This document shows, piece after piece, positions 32,102-43,880 of a DNA stretch of 64,000 bases. A program made the translations under genes and the position numbers. The DNA lies in assembly GCA_030762895.1 (NCBI GenBank), contig JAUPTC010000141.1:24597-88596 (forward strand), read 5' to 3'. This DNA is from Sophora flavescens. Lineage: Eukaryota > Streptophyta > Magnoliopsida > Fabales > Fabaceae. The notes below the pieces were generated by a model. The model had not been told where the DNA came from and ran no database searches. It saw only the letters and a list, made by a program, of their open reading frames with translations. Each line of letters opens with the position of its first letter. The first letter of the stretch is position 1.

Positions 32102-32478
32102 GAATCAAGAAGAAAATTTTCCAAAAAATAGCGAATAAGCGCTCATCCAGAAATTCTTCCTTGATATCTAAAAGTTTCTTCTCTTGGTCGGGATTGACTA
32201 TTCTTGACAAGTGGTCCACAACTCCATACTCGGAACCCTTTCGGTCCCTAATCTCAAGATTAAACTCCTGCAAAAGTAATACCCACCATATTAATCTAGG
32301 TTTGGCCTCTTGTTTTGTTATCAAGTACAAATGCTACCGCATTGAGTTCTTTTTCAGTGGTGGAATAGTTAGCATGTGCATCGTTTAAAACTTTCCTTGC
32401 ATAGTAAATCACATGGACTAACTTTTCCACCCTTTGTCCTAGCACAGCCCCTACCGCATAATCCCTTGCATCACACAT
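32088..32478 (-). pseudogene. Athila RNase H domain, internally deleted (complete-element copy)
   Basis: It is identical in content to 431-821: MCDARDYAVGAV and TEKELNAVAFVLD, then a frame jump to YLITKQEAKPRL with loss of the TDHAAL segment, ending VDHLSR. The shared deletion predates the tandem duplication. Confidence 0.8.
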
Positions 32479-32482
32479 GATT

Positions 32483-33539
32483 TCAAAAGGTAATTCCCAA
32501 TCCGGCGCAATGATTAATTATGGGTTCGATCACAAGTTTATGTTTCAAAATATTAAAAGCATTTAAACACGAAACATTAAACTCAAAGGATACATCCTTC
32601 ATAAGAAGGTCACATAGCGGCTTCGCTAATTTGGAGAAATCCCGAATGAAGCGCCAGTAGAAGCCGACATGACGGAGAAAACTCTTTACTCCCTTCACAT
32701 TTGTTGGTGGGGGCAACTTCTCAATCACTTCAATTTTTGCTTTGTCTACTTCAATCCCCTTTTGCTAGATTTTATGCCCCAAGACCACACATTCACCCCT
32801 TTTCTGAGATTTTATGCCCCAAGAGCACACCTTCACGAATCATGAAATGGCATTTCTCCCAATCGAGCACTAGGTTGGTCTCTTGGCACCTTTGTAGCAC
32901 ACACCCCATGTTCTTCAAACAATTGTTGAACAAAGTTCCAAAAACTGAGAAGTCATCCATGAAAACCTCAATGAACTTTTCTACCATGTCCGAGAAGATA
33001 GACAACATGCACCTCTGGAAAGTAGTCGGAACGTTGCACAGACCAAAAGGCATCCTCCTATATGCAAATACACCATATGGACAAGTGAAAGTAGTCTTTT
33101 CTTGGTCCTCTGGATCCACCACAATTTGGTTATATCCGAAATAACCATCTAAAAAAAATTGTACTCATATCTGGATAACCTTTCCACCATTTGATCTATG
33201 AATGGGAGGGGAAAGTGGCCATTCCTTGTTGCATCATTAAGCTTCCTGTAGTCCACACACTCTCCATCCCGTGATGGTCCTTGTTGGGATCATCTCAGTC
33301 TTTTCATTTACCACCACGGTCGTACCTCCCTTCTTTAGGACCACATGAATTGGGCTAACCCAATTACTATCCGAGATTGGATAGATTATTCCGTTATCTA
33401 AAAGCTTAATCACCTCCTTGCGCACGGTTTCTTTCATGATGGGATTTAACCGTCTTTGTGGTTGAACCACCGGTTTATAATCATCCTCCGTCAAAATTTT
33501 ATGCATGCACAAAGAAGGACTTATACCTTTTCCATCCAA
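32483..33539 (-). pseudogene. Athila reverse transcriptase, frameshifted (complete-element copy)
   Basis: It has the same blocks and breaks as 826-1882: PQRRLNPIMKETVRKEV, MPFGLCNVPTTFQRC, the catalytic FMDD box and the thumb FLRHVGFYWRFIRDFS. It differs from unit A only by isolated bases, for example at 32503-32509. Confidence 0.85.
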
Positions 33540-33804
33540 TAGCGGATTTGTGTTCCCTAAGAACTCTTAAGAGCTTTTCTTCTTCATCCTTTTTCAGCGT
33601 GTTACTAATGATAACCGGATCTTGTCCCTCCTTACTCAAAAATGCATACCTCAAGTGAGATGGGAGTTGCTTTAATTACGGTTTCTTGTTGTCTTCTTCC
33701 ATGCTTTCCTTGTGGAGTTCTTCCTTTTTGCCTTCTTCTTTTGAGAGAATTGGTAATGCTTCCATATTTTTCAAACACACAAGAAATTTAGCATCTTCTA
33801 AAAA

Positions 33805-34345
33805 TTACCCATCTTCATCATCAACATGGGATTTTACCAACACTTTCGCAAGTGAAGAACCATGTGCTTCTTGTGTGGAATGGAATTTCACAATAGGCTC
33901 TATCACATCTATGCTATACACACTGGATTGCTCAACTTGATGCTTCATGGCTTCAAAAACATTGAAGACTACATTCTCATCTTGTACCCGAAGTGTGAGC
34001 TTTCCTTGTTGCACATCTATCAATGCACGCCCGGTGGCCAAGAAAGGCCTACCCAATATGAGAGGGATCTCGGCATCTTCATCCATATCTAAGACCACAA
34101 AATATGCCGAAAAGATGAATTTATCCACTTTTACCAACAAGTCCTCAACCACCCCATAAGGGTATTTAATAGAATGATCCGCAAGTTGGAGCGACATCAT
34201 AGTCCCTTTGGCCTCTTGAATGCCAAGCTTCCTCATCATAGATAGGGGCATTAGATTAATGCTAGCCCCTAGATCACATAGTGCCTTCCCAAAAGTCATC
34301 TCCCCAATGGTGCATGGTATGCTAAATGTACCTGGATCCTTAAAC
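33805..34345 (-). pseudogene. Athila aspartic protease region (complete-element copy)
   Basis: DLGASINLMP active-site motif and ILGRPFLATGRALID, as at 2148-2688, cut at 34345 by the CACTA element. Confidence 0.85.
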
Positions 34346-36225
34346 CACTACAAAAAAAAGTTGAAATAGCGATCGAAAATTAGCGACCGAACAAGTCTGT
34401 CGCTAATAGCAACCGAAATGGCGACCAATTTCATGATTTTCATATTTTTTATAAAACATGTGTTTAGCGAGCGATTTGTATGGTTGCAAGTTCAATGGTC
34501 GCTAAATCGGTCGCTAAACCACTTAATTAAAAAGTCAATTTTTTTGACTTTATTTGCGACCGATTTTATTTTAACCATAATATTGAAGCTATTTAGCGAC
34601 CGATTTTAAATTAGAAAGGAGCCACATAGCCACCGATTATAGCGACCCATTTTTTTTTTAAAGGTGGCAACCACAGAAGGATTGCTCTGGCATGCCATGA
34701 CTTAGTAATGATAAGAGAATACTGGTAGTTGTAGTTTAAAGTTGCCTAGACCCTTTAGAATTCCTAGTCATGAAGATTGATTTTACACTTACAAGTATGG
34801 CTATAACTTTGGATTTAATTTAGATTTCTAGAATAGTAGTTGAAGGCTACAAGTGTTTGCAGAGATGCGCTGCATTTGTGTAATAATTATGAGTTATCTG
34901 AATTTAGAAATTTATGAGGTTTAAATTTTTAATTTTTGTAAACATTGATATATTATTTTTTAACCCTGTTTGAGGGAATTTATGGCTTACGATTGACAAA
35001 ACCAAGTTCATAATCTGAGGTACTCCTAGGAAGTTGATGACAGTGTGCAGGTGGCCATGCTCCTGTTACTCCTTTGATGACTAGGAAGTGAAACCCGAAG
35101 GCTAATCCTATATGCTGCCATATTCATTGATGCAATAAAAATGACAATTAGAGGCTATTTTTTATAAGTGTTGAAGAGTATAATTTTCTAACTATGTTAT
35201 TTATCTTTTTTCTGGTTGACTTCAGTTATTTATCTTGAAGATGATTTCCAAATTTAATTTTATTATAATGCTTGCCATTTTTCCTTTGGCTTCGGATTTG
35301 AACTTTGTTACATCGTAAGTTATGATCGAGAGGATCTTATAATGTACAAGTTAACAGTAAGTTTTAATTTTTTTCCAGATGAAATAATATATGTTGTATG
35401 ACCCATCATTTGGTATTTGGTCTTTTGAACTGTGAACTTCCAGGGGGAAGGAATTATTTTTGGTGATTGGTTTTCTTGGCTGCTACTCCCAGATTGTTTT
35501 TGGGTGGGATAGCAGATTATTGGTTTTGGTGGTACCATGTAAATTTTGCGCAGGAGGTAACTGTAGGGATGAAAGAAAGTTACAATACTGTATAGCTGTG
35601 GAATGTGGAGTGTGACAATACTGTATTTGTGCAGGTCATTTATTTCTATGTATTAGAGTGCTGGGTTTTTTTTTCTCTCTGTTATGTTTCAGAAGGCTAG
35701 AATGTTATAGTGTAGAACGCTTTTTATGTAACAGAATGTTGTTCACTTGGTTGGTGGTGATTCCTTGTATTTGGGTTAGAGTACCCCTAGTGCTCTAATT
35801 AATACAATTTTGCTTTACAAAAAAAAAAAAAAACAGTGGTTGCACTAACATTTTGTTTGTTATATGTTTTTTTAAGAAATCAGTCACTAAATTGGTCCCT
35901 AGAACAGGTTTGGGGAACTAATTTAGTGACCGATTTTTTTTTGCATTAGTGACCAAATTAGCGATCGAATTTTCGGTCGCTAAAATTGATCCCATAATAG
36001 GTGTTGGGGACCAATTTAGCAACCGATTTTTATGAATCAGCGACCGAATAATCCGGTCGCTATTAGCGATCGATTTCAAATTCGGTCGCTAAATCATTTA
36101 GCGACCATGGTTTTAACAACCGTCACTTTTCGGTTGCTAATTCGATCGCTAATCCATTTAGCAATCGAATTTTTGTGAATAGCGACCGAATTCTTCGGTC
36201 GCTAAATACCATTTTTTTTGTAGTG
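34346..36225. mobile_element. CACTA-type transposon inside Athila pol (unit B copy)
   Basis: CACTACAAAAAAAAG to TTTTTTTTGTAGTG with target duplication AAC at 34343-34345 and 36226-36228. It differs from 2689-4563 by homopolymer lengths and by a CAGCGACC site near 36037 that is broken in unit A. Confidence 0.93.
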
Positions 36226-38140
36226 AACTTCGGAGGTAGCTTACGTTGAAGGATTGCACTACACACCTCGGTTAAAGCAATCGTCTCCTCATCCACTATC
36301 TTCCGCTTCTTGGAGAGAAGCTCCTTCATAAACCTGGTATAAGATGACATTTGTTCCAAGGCTTCCGCAAATGGAATGTTGATTAGAAGCTTGCAAAAAA
36401 CATCAGGGAACTTAGAAAACTGTTTGTCATGCAAATGCTTCTTCAATTGCTCTGGATATGGTACCGTCATGCAAGGAGGGAGATCCTTGGCTTCAATCCA
36501 CTTCTTCTTTCGGAATTCTTCATCCACTAACTTCAACCTCCCTTATTCTCTGGTACCTTCTCGCTGGGCACTTCTTCTTCCTTAGATTGCTTTGTCTCCA
36601 CCTGTGGTACTTCTGGAATTACAGCTTCAGGAGAACTAGTTGTACCCCCATCTGATTCCAACACCTTACCTCTTTGAGTTGTTACGACATTGCATTAGTT
36701 CTTTGGGTTGATCTCTGTATTACCTGGAAAAGAGCCTGGGAGACGCTCATTCATATGCTTTACAAGTTGTGCTACCTGAGTCTCATGATTCTGGATCGCT
36801 GCCCCTGTATGAGTTGACAACTTGTCTATGGATGTGTCTGTTTGTACTGCTAAATTCTCAATGGCTGCTCTAGTCTTCTCAAGAGCCAACTCCCAAGGTT
36901 GCTTGTTTCCATCTGTGATCTGTTACTGATTAATTCTTGGAAGGGCTTGCTGAGTATCATGTTGTTGAATCCTATAGTTCTGCCTTTGATTCTGACGTTG
37001 TTGTTGTTGTTGTCGTCCGGCCAAACCACTACTAGTGTTGCTCCAACAAAAACCCGGATGATCTCCTGATATTCCAACCTTGCCCATGATGGTAGTTATT
37101 CCGTCTATCCCTCGGATAATCATTACGTTGTGGCACTGTGTCATAAAAGTTGTGACATGAGTCCACATGCTCCTGAGAATAGTTACTTGGACAACATTCA
37201 GTGTCATGATCCCCATTGCAAAAGTCACACCCTAGAGGCAAACCTTCTCGCACTGCATTCACCTTCATCTTGCTTGTAATTGCCTCATTCTGCTTCTTCA
37301 GGAGTGCATTCTGCTCAAGAATGGCTTCAATAGATGTTGCACTAAGCCCAGTTGAATTCGGATGTGGTGCACTAGCAGGTTGATGCATATTACGGTTGTA
37401 CTCATTCCTTGACATCTTTTCCAATAAAGCCCATGCATCATCCGTTGATTTGCAAGAAAAAGAACCGCCAGCTGCGACATCACAATTCATCTGGTAGCGA
37501 CCTCTCAAACCATTGAATAAGTGCTGAACTTTTGTTACCAAGTCAAAGAATGAAGATGGACATCTCCTCAAGAGAACATTGTATCTCTCCCAAGCTTCAT
37601 TATAAGTCTCATCCTCATGTTGCTTGAAAGAAGTAACGGCTATTTTCAATTGTGCCGCTTTCTGAGGAGGAAAAAATCTTGTAAGGAATTTTTGAGCCAG
37701 GTCCTCCCAAGTAGTGATACTTCCGCGATCGAAGTTCAAATCTAACCAATCACGAGCTCTATCCTGAAGAGAAAAAGGGAATAGTCGCAAGCGAAAGGCA
37801 TCGTCTGAAACTCCCGCACACTTTGTAACATCGCATACCTCCAAAAAGAGAGCAATATGCTTGTGAGGATCTTGGTGTGCACTCCCATCAAATTGATTTT
37901 GTTGCACTAGTTTAAGAACCGATGTCTTGATCACAAATGAATTGGCCGTGATGGACGGCCTCACAATGGTGGAAGCACAATCCTTCAAGTTAAGAAGAGT
38001 GTACTCATAAAAGGGCTTGTAAGCAGGTGGTGGTTATTCAACCATCTCTTCAAGATTCAATGCCTCGAGTCTCCTCTATTCTCTAAGCTACTTCCTCAAC
38101 CTTTTCTCGATCCTACGATTCTAATGGTCGTATAGCAAGT
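36226..38140 (-). pseudogene. Athila gag and linker, broken (complete-element copy)
   Basis: A 318-codon open stretch at 37988-37032 holds the gag core and CDFCNGDHDTECC knuckle. Downstream pieces are in other frames, ending LQRKLPPKF at the CACTA junction. It has the same stops and frameshifts as 4564-6480. Confidence 0.88.
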
Positions 38141-38306
38141 CTTCCGGTGGAACGAAACCTCGTATACAACAAAAACTCCCAAGACCAAGTGAAATCAAAG
38201 AAATTCAAAGAGATAAAAAATATTATTCAAAAATAAATTTAAAACGAAAAATTGGCTTGTTCAAATTAACTATTTTCTTTAAATAAAGAAAAATTGGCTA
38301 TGCCAA

Positions 38307-38324
38307 TCCCCGGTAACGGCGCCA
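38307..38324 (-). other. Primer binding site, tRNA-Asp type (unit B)
   Basis: TGGCGCCGTTACCGGGGA on the minus strand, six bases inside the LTR end, identical to 6645-6662. Confidence 0.75.
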
Positions 38325-38330
38325 AAAACT

Positions 38331-41300
38331 TGATGGGCTCCGACAAATGTACCGGATCAAGGCAAATAATAAAAACACGGCAAGCAAATTATCGAGATCG
38401 AACATAGGGATTGGGTGGCCAATTGTTATCAATATTTAAGGGAAACAGTTAGGATTGACCAAGTCAAGAGAGAGAGAGTTTATTGTGAAATCCAGTAGTA
38501 ACCAATATCGAGTATCAAGCAAGAGTTTAATCAAAGAAATAGCAAATAGTAAAAGTTGTGACTTAAGAATGGGGAAGATCTAAGGCCACAAATCCACCAA
38601 CCCAATTAAACACAGATCAAAAGTGATTATTTTCTATCCCTAGGTTCAATTACATGCCAATCAGGAACCCGAAATTATCCTAATCTCTCGGTCGAGCACA
38701 AGAGAAAATACCTAAACATGCCAATCAACTATATTTCTATGATGACAAACATGGAATATTCATTAAGTTCTTGGTTCCCTATAACGATTATGAGACACCC
38801 CGTTGTGCCCCGTTGTTTTATTAGTTTAAAGCTTTCTTAATTAATTCCTTAATCACTCGCTTAACGTGAAAAGACGTAAAAAGTAAAAACTCTAAGTTAA
38901 AGAGCATACAAACTTCAATTACTTCAAACTGCATACCATAATTATATTGTGAATATAGCCATATGTCTTATACATATTACAAAACACTGTTGAGGGTATC
39001 CTCTCAATAGGATCCCTCACAGGAATAAACTTAACTAAAAGTCATACTTAGCGGAAACATATAAAAATATTTCTTAGACACACTGGCCATACTATCTATA
39101 CTCTAATCATCATGGATCACAACTCGACCTCCTACCTCTGGTTCATAAGGAGTTTCATCCAACTCCTCCTCATTCAGCTCAGTCACAGGGTCTTCTTCTA
39201 CGATCCCATAACAAAATAAAATACCAGACACATAAATAATACAGGGGATAAGAAACAATTCTATCATCATAAAACGGAAAAGAGCCATAGTATATCATAC
39301 AATAAATGTCACAGACAAGTAACACCCAGAATTAGCAATCATCCTCAAATTATGATGTTGTCCTCTACCCTCAACTCATGCCATTTAAATCCTTATGCTA
39401 ACATAACTATCTCTATTCCTTTCACATTCGTCAGTAGTCCGATGCAAAGAACTCAGTATAGTACACTTATATCTTTTGATAGGATAAGACTCGGCATAGT
39501 GCACTTCTATCTTTCGATAATATAGGATCCGATATAGTGCACTTCTATCTTCTGATAAGATAGGATTCGGTATAGTGCTCTTCTATCTTTTGATAGGTTA
39601 TCACTCGATATAGTGCACTTCTATCTTTTGATAGGATAAATCAGATCAATGCGTCATAGACTGAAAAAGTATATGCATCAAAGCCTCTATATGAATCTCA
39701 CTATCTTGCATCAATAACAAACTAGTACCTCAAGCTCCCATCATAGACTCAACTCACATTCTAGGTCACACCTAATCCATTAAATAATTTAATTAAACTA
39801 GGAACCTCTAAGATACATTCAAATCATTCTCTCACCCAAACAAATATCTCTTGAACAACATATCTCTTTGCTTAAAGTTCACTAAGCACAATATTAAACC
39901 AGACAGATCATACATAACACATTAATCAACAGAATATTCAAACATAAAAAATAATACGTCACATGCAGTGGAATACCTCAACCAGCGTATCATAATCAAT
40001 TAAATAAACATAAAGTTGGACACCATCAAATACTTAAAATCAACCTAATGTCGATAAACCTACAATCCCCGAATCACCATTGGTTTCACAGAAAAAGGTT
40101 TCCAATGCGATTTTGGTCTTGTCGATTACTCGACTACTAGTAGGGTTTAGGTTGCCCTACACAACTATCATATAATATACTACTTATCGGTTCCGACGAC
40201 AGAGTGATCCTTTCCCCCACCTGAGTTAGCACCAAGATCCCGAACTCGACGTTCCTCGCTATCACACCACAGCTTAATAGTTTCACCTCAAGTTAGGAAA
40301 GTAGAAGAAGGAGATTGATGATCTTGGCAAGTTTCTTCAATGGAAACACTTATGAAGCTTTTGAAGATGATAATGGAGTTTGTGAAGAAAATGAAGAAGA
40401 AGAAGAAGAAGAAGAAGAAGAAGAAGAAGAATGAAAAAGATGAAGAGTGAAATGGGGAAGGGAGGCCACGGTTTTGAGGGGATTTTTATAGGGAAAATCT
40501 AGGCCTTGTTTGGTTTTTAGCTTTTAGATTAATGGGTTTTGTGATTATTTAATTAATATATGATTAACTATGGTTAATAATTAACTTAACTAGGGTTATC
40601 TTGCTAAATATGGTTAATAAACATGTGGCTCACATTAAATGAAGGTGTGACTGATTTTGGTCCACAAGAATTAACCATGATTTCTTAACCATGGTTAGAA
40701 TTTAACTAAACATCGGTTAGGTTAAGCTAAAATGGCATTTTGGTCATTTCGCTTAAAAACTCATAATTTCTAACATTAATTGCATCATAAATTCTTGATG
40801 AGTCATCGCATAGATCAGCTCCTCTGGTGTCCCGTTTTATCACTGCAGTTCTGTTGCTGATTCCGTTGGTTTCCCGATTAGGGTTTTACGCTCAAATAAA
40901 AGCGTAATATTTCGTTTTTGGTTGAAAATTTTCAAACTAACCAAACTCGTTGGAAATATGATTTAAATATAAATCATTCCGTTCAGAAGTCAAAATTAGG
41001 TTTTCTGATCATTAAAATCTTACTGTCAGTGAAAACACCGATTGTTTTCAGTTCGAACTTTCACCAAAATTCGTCCGTATACACATAATATTTTATTTCT
41101 GATCAGAATTTTGGAAAGTAGAATTCCGCACGGACAAAATATAAAAAAAAATCTACAAATTTCAATTTCGGGTCAAATTAGAGTTTTTGGCGGTATGAAA
41201 TTATACTGTCAGTAAAAACGCAAACTGGTTTCCGTCTGAGTTTTAAACCCAAAATTTCACCGTAACCTTCTTTCATAAGAGAGACTATGAATATGATGTT

Positions 41301-42251
41301 ATTTTATTTAAAATCACTTTCTAACTCTCAGATTAAAATATAATTAATTATGTTTTAATCGGTTAAACAAAGTAATTAAAAATCAGGCTGTTACAGATTA
41401 CACAAATCTCCTATTATATCTCTATCAATATTCAACTTGTGTTCTTAATTCAAGTCCTAAAGCTTGAATCTCTGGTCGGACTCATCACGCTTGACTAGTT
41501 AACCACGAACACATATGATCAACACATACAAAACAGAATTAAGAAACAAGATTTGAGAATTAGGGAGTAGAAAACATCACAGTTTCACTATGCAGTCATA
41601 AGCGGCTTCATTACTTCCTCAGAAAAGAGGATTAGTTCCTCAAAATGTGCTTCAAAATTCTCAATCCAAAAGAAAACATGAAATAAAACTATAAAAGAGT
41701 ATGTAAACCTAAACGAGACGCAGCACACAAAAAACAAGGATTCCCTTTATAAAATCGCATAACAACAAGCTATATATAGGAGTCTGGTTTTGCGCTCGCT
41801 CGCGGGGCGAGTACTTAAGTTTGGATCCATTCTGAATTTGAATCCTCGTGGGGCGAGGCTGAAAAGTCTTCAGAATCTTGTGTCTGGCTCGTGGGGCCAG
41901 CAGCGTCTCGCAGGGCGAGACTGAAAGACTCCAATTTCTTGCTCAGCATCAGCTCTGGCTCGCGGGAGCACTGTTTCGCAGGGCGACACCCTGAAAATTT
42001 CCTTTTGCTTGTTTTCTTCAATTTTCCAAGTTTCCTTGAGCTTCACCTTTAACCTGAAAATAAAAGTAGCACTTAGTGCTTTATTTGATCTAGAAAATAG
42101 TGAAAATATCTAAAAATTACTCCTAAGACTCAAAATGTCGCTTGTGAACAATTAAAGCCAATTTTGGGCTAAAATGAGAATGAACTTGCACAATTGGTAT
42201 CAAAATTGAGGCATTTCTAGTCATAAAACTAGATGAACCAAAGGTTTATCA
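38331..42251 (-). repeat. Athila 5' LTR with nested solo LTR (unit B)
   Basis: TGATGGGCTCC to GGTTTATCA followed by GTACT. It is split by the solo LTR at 38791-41395. Nearly identical to 6669-10589. Confidence 0.88.
38791..41395 (-). mobile_element. Solo LTR in the Athila LTR (unit B)
   Basis: TGAGACACCCCG to GGCTGTTACA, with GATTA at 38786-38790 and 41396-41400. It contains the 46-bp repeats (39457-39640) and the GAA run (40393-40432). Confidence 0.88.
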
Positions 42252-43118
42252 GTACTTACAGAAATCGGTTAAGGGTTGTTTATTGTACTATTATTTTAAA
42301 CCCAAAAATGTGAGGAGAGAGGGGTTTTTTCTATAAGGCTTGGGTAACCCTAAGGAGGGAACATTCTCTAGGTACAAGGGGGGACAAGTCATCTAATTTT
42401 AGGTCATTCCTTATACATTACAGCCATCACCTCACTCTCTTCTATTTCCTTTTCTATTTTTCTCCATTGTAGCTCCTTGATTAATTTTAACTTTTAATGG
42501 CTCTATTTTGTGGTTTGTAAGCTCGTTATGAGCTAAATACCTTGAGCTAGAGTACTATGAACTTGTAACTAATTCTATGGGTTGATTTATGTGAATGTAT
42601 GTCATCATTTTCTTTTAATTTGAGCTTTAATTTCATTTCTAATTGTGCTTGATAGAATACAAACTTATTGAGCTTGGAAAATTTTAGCAAGTGGACATTC
42701 TTAAAAGATAAGGTTTAATTTGGTTAATTGGAAATTTAATTGAAGTTGGTTGTAATAGGAATATTCTTCCAAGACCTTAGGTTAGTTGGACGTGCTTAAC
42801 AAGACGTGAGTGTAATTAATATGAGCTTAGGAATAAGGTAAGTTTAATGAAGCTTACCGTGTTAATGCTGGAAAGCAAACATTAATTCCTGGACCAAATG
42901 TTGTAGCATTGTGAAGCAATTATTGCCTTGTTAGTATTTGCGCACTTAACTCTTGCTTATATATCTATTTTATGTCCAGCCATCAATCACTGATTATTTT
43001 AGTTACTTCATTAATTGTTCCTTTAAGATTTTTGGTAAATAGAATATTGAGCTTGAAAGTTGTATTCATAATTTATTTTAATCCTCGTGGGAACGATCTT
43101 ACTTACTTTTATTACTTG
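42252..43118 (+). other. LTR-like flank (unit B copy of 10590-11456)
   Basis: It begins with GTACT and ends TTATTACTTG at the MITE. No coding region is seen. It contains CCTCGTGGGAACGATC as in unit A. Confidence 0.4.
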
Positions 43119-43378
43119 TACTATAAAAAAAGGTATTTTAGAGACCGAATTTAGCGACCACACTTAATTGGTCGCTAAATATGGAATTCGGTCGCTAAAT
43201 GTTGAAATTCGGTCACCTATTTAACGACCGATTTATCGACCACCAAGCGATTTTGTGACCAGACATTTCGCTACCACCCTTGGTGGCCGCTAAATCGGTC
43301 ACTAAATGGTTTAGAGACCGAATTTCCTTATTTAGTGACCGATTTTGGTTGTCTCTAAATACATCTTTTTTTGTAGTG
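43119..43378. mobile_element. CACTA-type MITE (unit B)
   Basis: TACTATAAAAAAAGG to TTTTTTTGTAGTG with TTG on both sides. 260 bp, one A shorter than the unit A copy. Confidence 0.88.
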
Positions 43379-43556
43379 TTGTTAGATTGTGTACACTAGC
43401 ACATTGCACAACACAACTCTAAAATTATGCAATAGTTGTGCCCCATCAAATCCCTTTGAATTATAGTTTGCCTTGATGACACTTGTCTAGTGTCTGTGTT
43501 CCTTTTTCATTTGTGGTGGCAACACTTACATGTCGAGCAGAGTTGTTGACGGATGT

Positions 43557-43880
43557 TACCAGGTTGATCCTGCCAATAATCATATGTTTGTCTCAAAGAT
43601 TAGGTCATGCATGTGTAAGTATAAACTAATTTAGATTGTGAAATTTCAAATAACTCATTAAATTAATTGTAGTTTTTTTTATGGTATCTACTACTACTTG
43701 GATAACCATAGTAATTTTAGAGCTACTACATACAACAAACCCCAACTTGTGGAAGGGATGAAATTATTAAATAAAAGGTCAATGCAAGTTCTGCGTGTTG
43801 CTTTGATGATTCATGATAATTGCCTGCGATTACATAATCCTTATTCCGGAGATGCATCATTCAAATTGTTTCTCCATCAA
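43557..43880 (+). pseudogene. 18S rRNA 5' fragment, part 1 (unit B)
   Basis: TACCAGGTTGATCCTGCC through GATGCATCATTCAAATT, as in 11896-12218, ending at the CACTA insertion. The stretch GATAATTGCCTGCGATTA differs from unit A near 12160. Confidence 0.92.

Larger units (their letters stand above)
23646..42251 (-). mobile_element. Complete Athila-like Gypsy retrotransposon (18.6 kb with nested insertions)
   Basis: It is bounded by LTRs starting TGATGGGCTCC and ending CATCA, with GTACT on both sides (23641-23645 and 42252-42256). On the minus strand: 5' LTR 38331-42251, primer site 38307-38324, gag, protease, reverse transcriptase, RNase H, integrase (ending about 30840), a long post-pol region and the 3' LTR 23646-24821. 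Nested insertions are a solo LTR (38791-41395), a CACTA (34346-36225) and a solo LTR (26984-28280). Removing them leaves about 12.8 kb, a plausible Athila length. No domain is intact. Confidence 0.88.
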
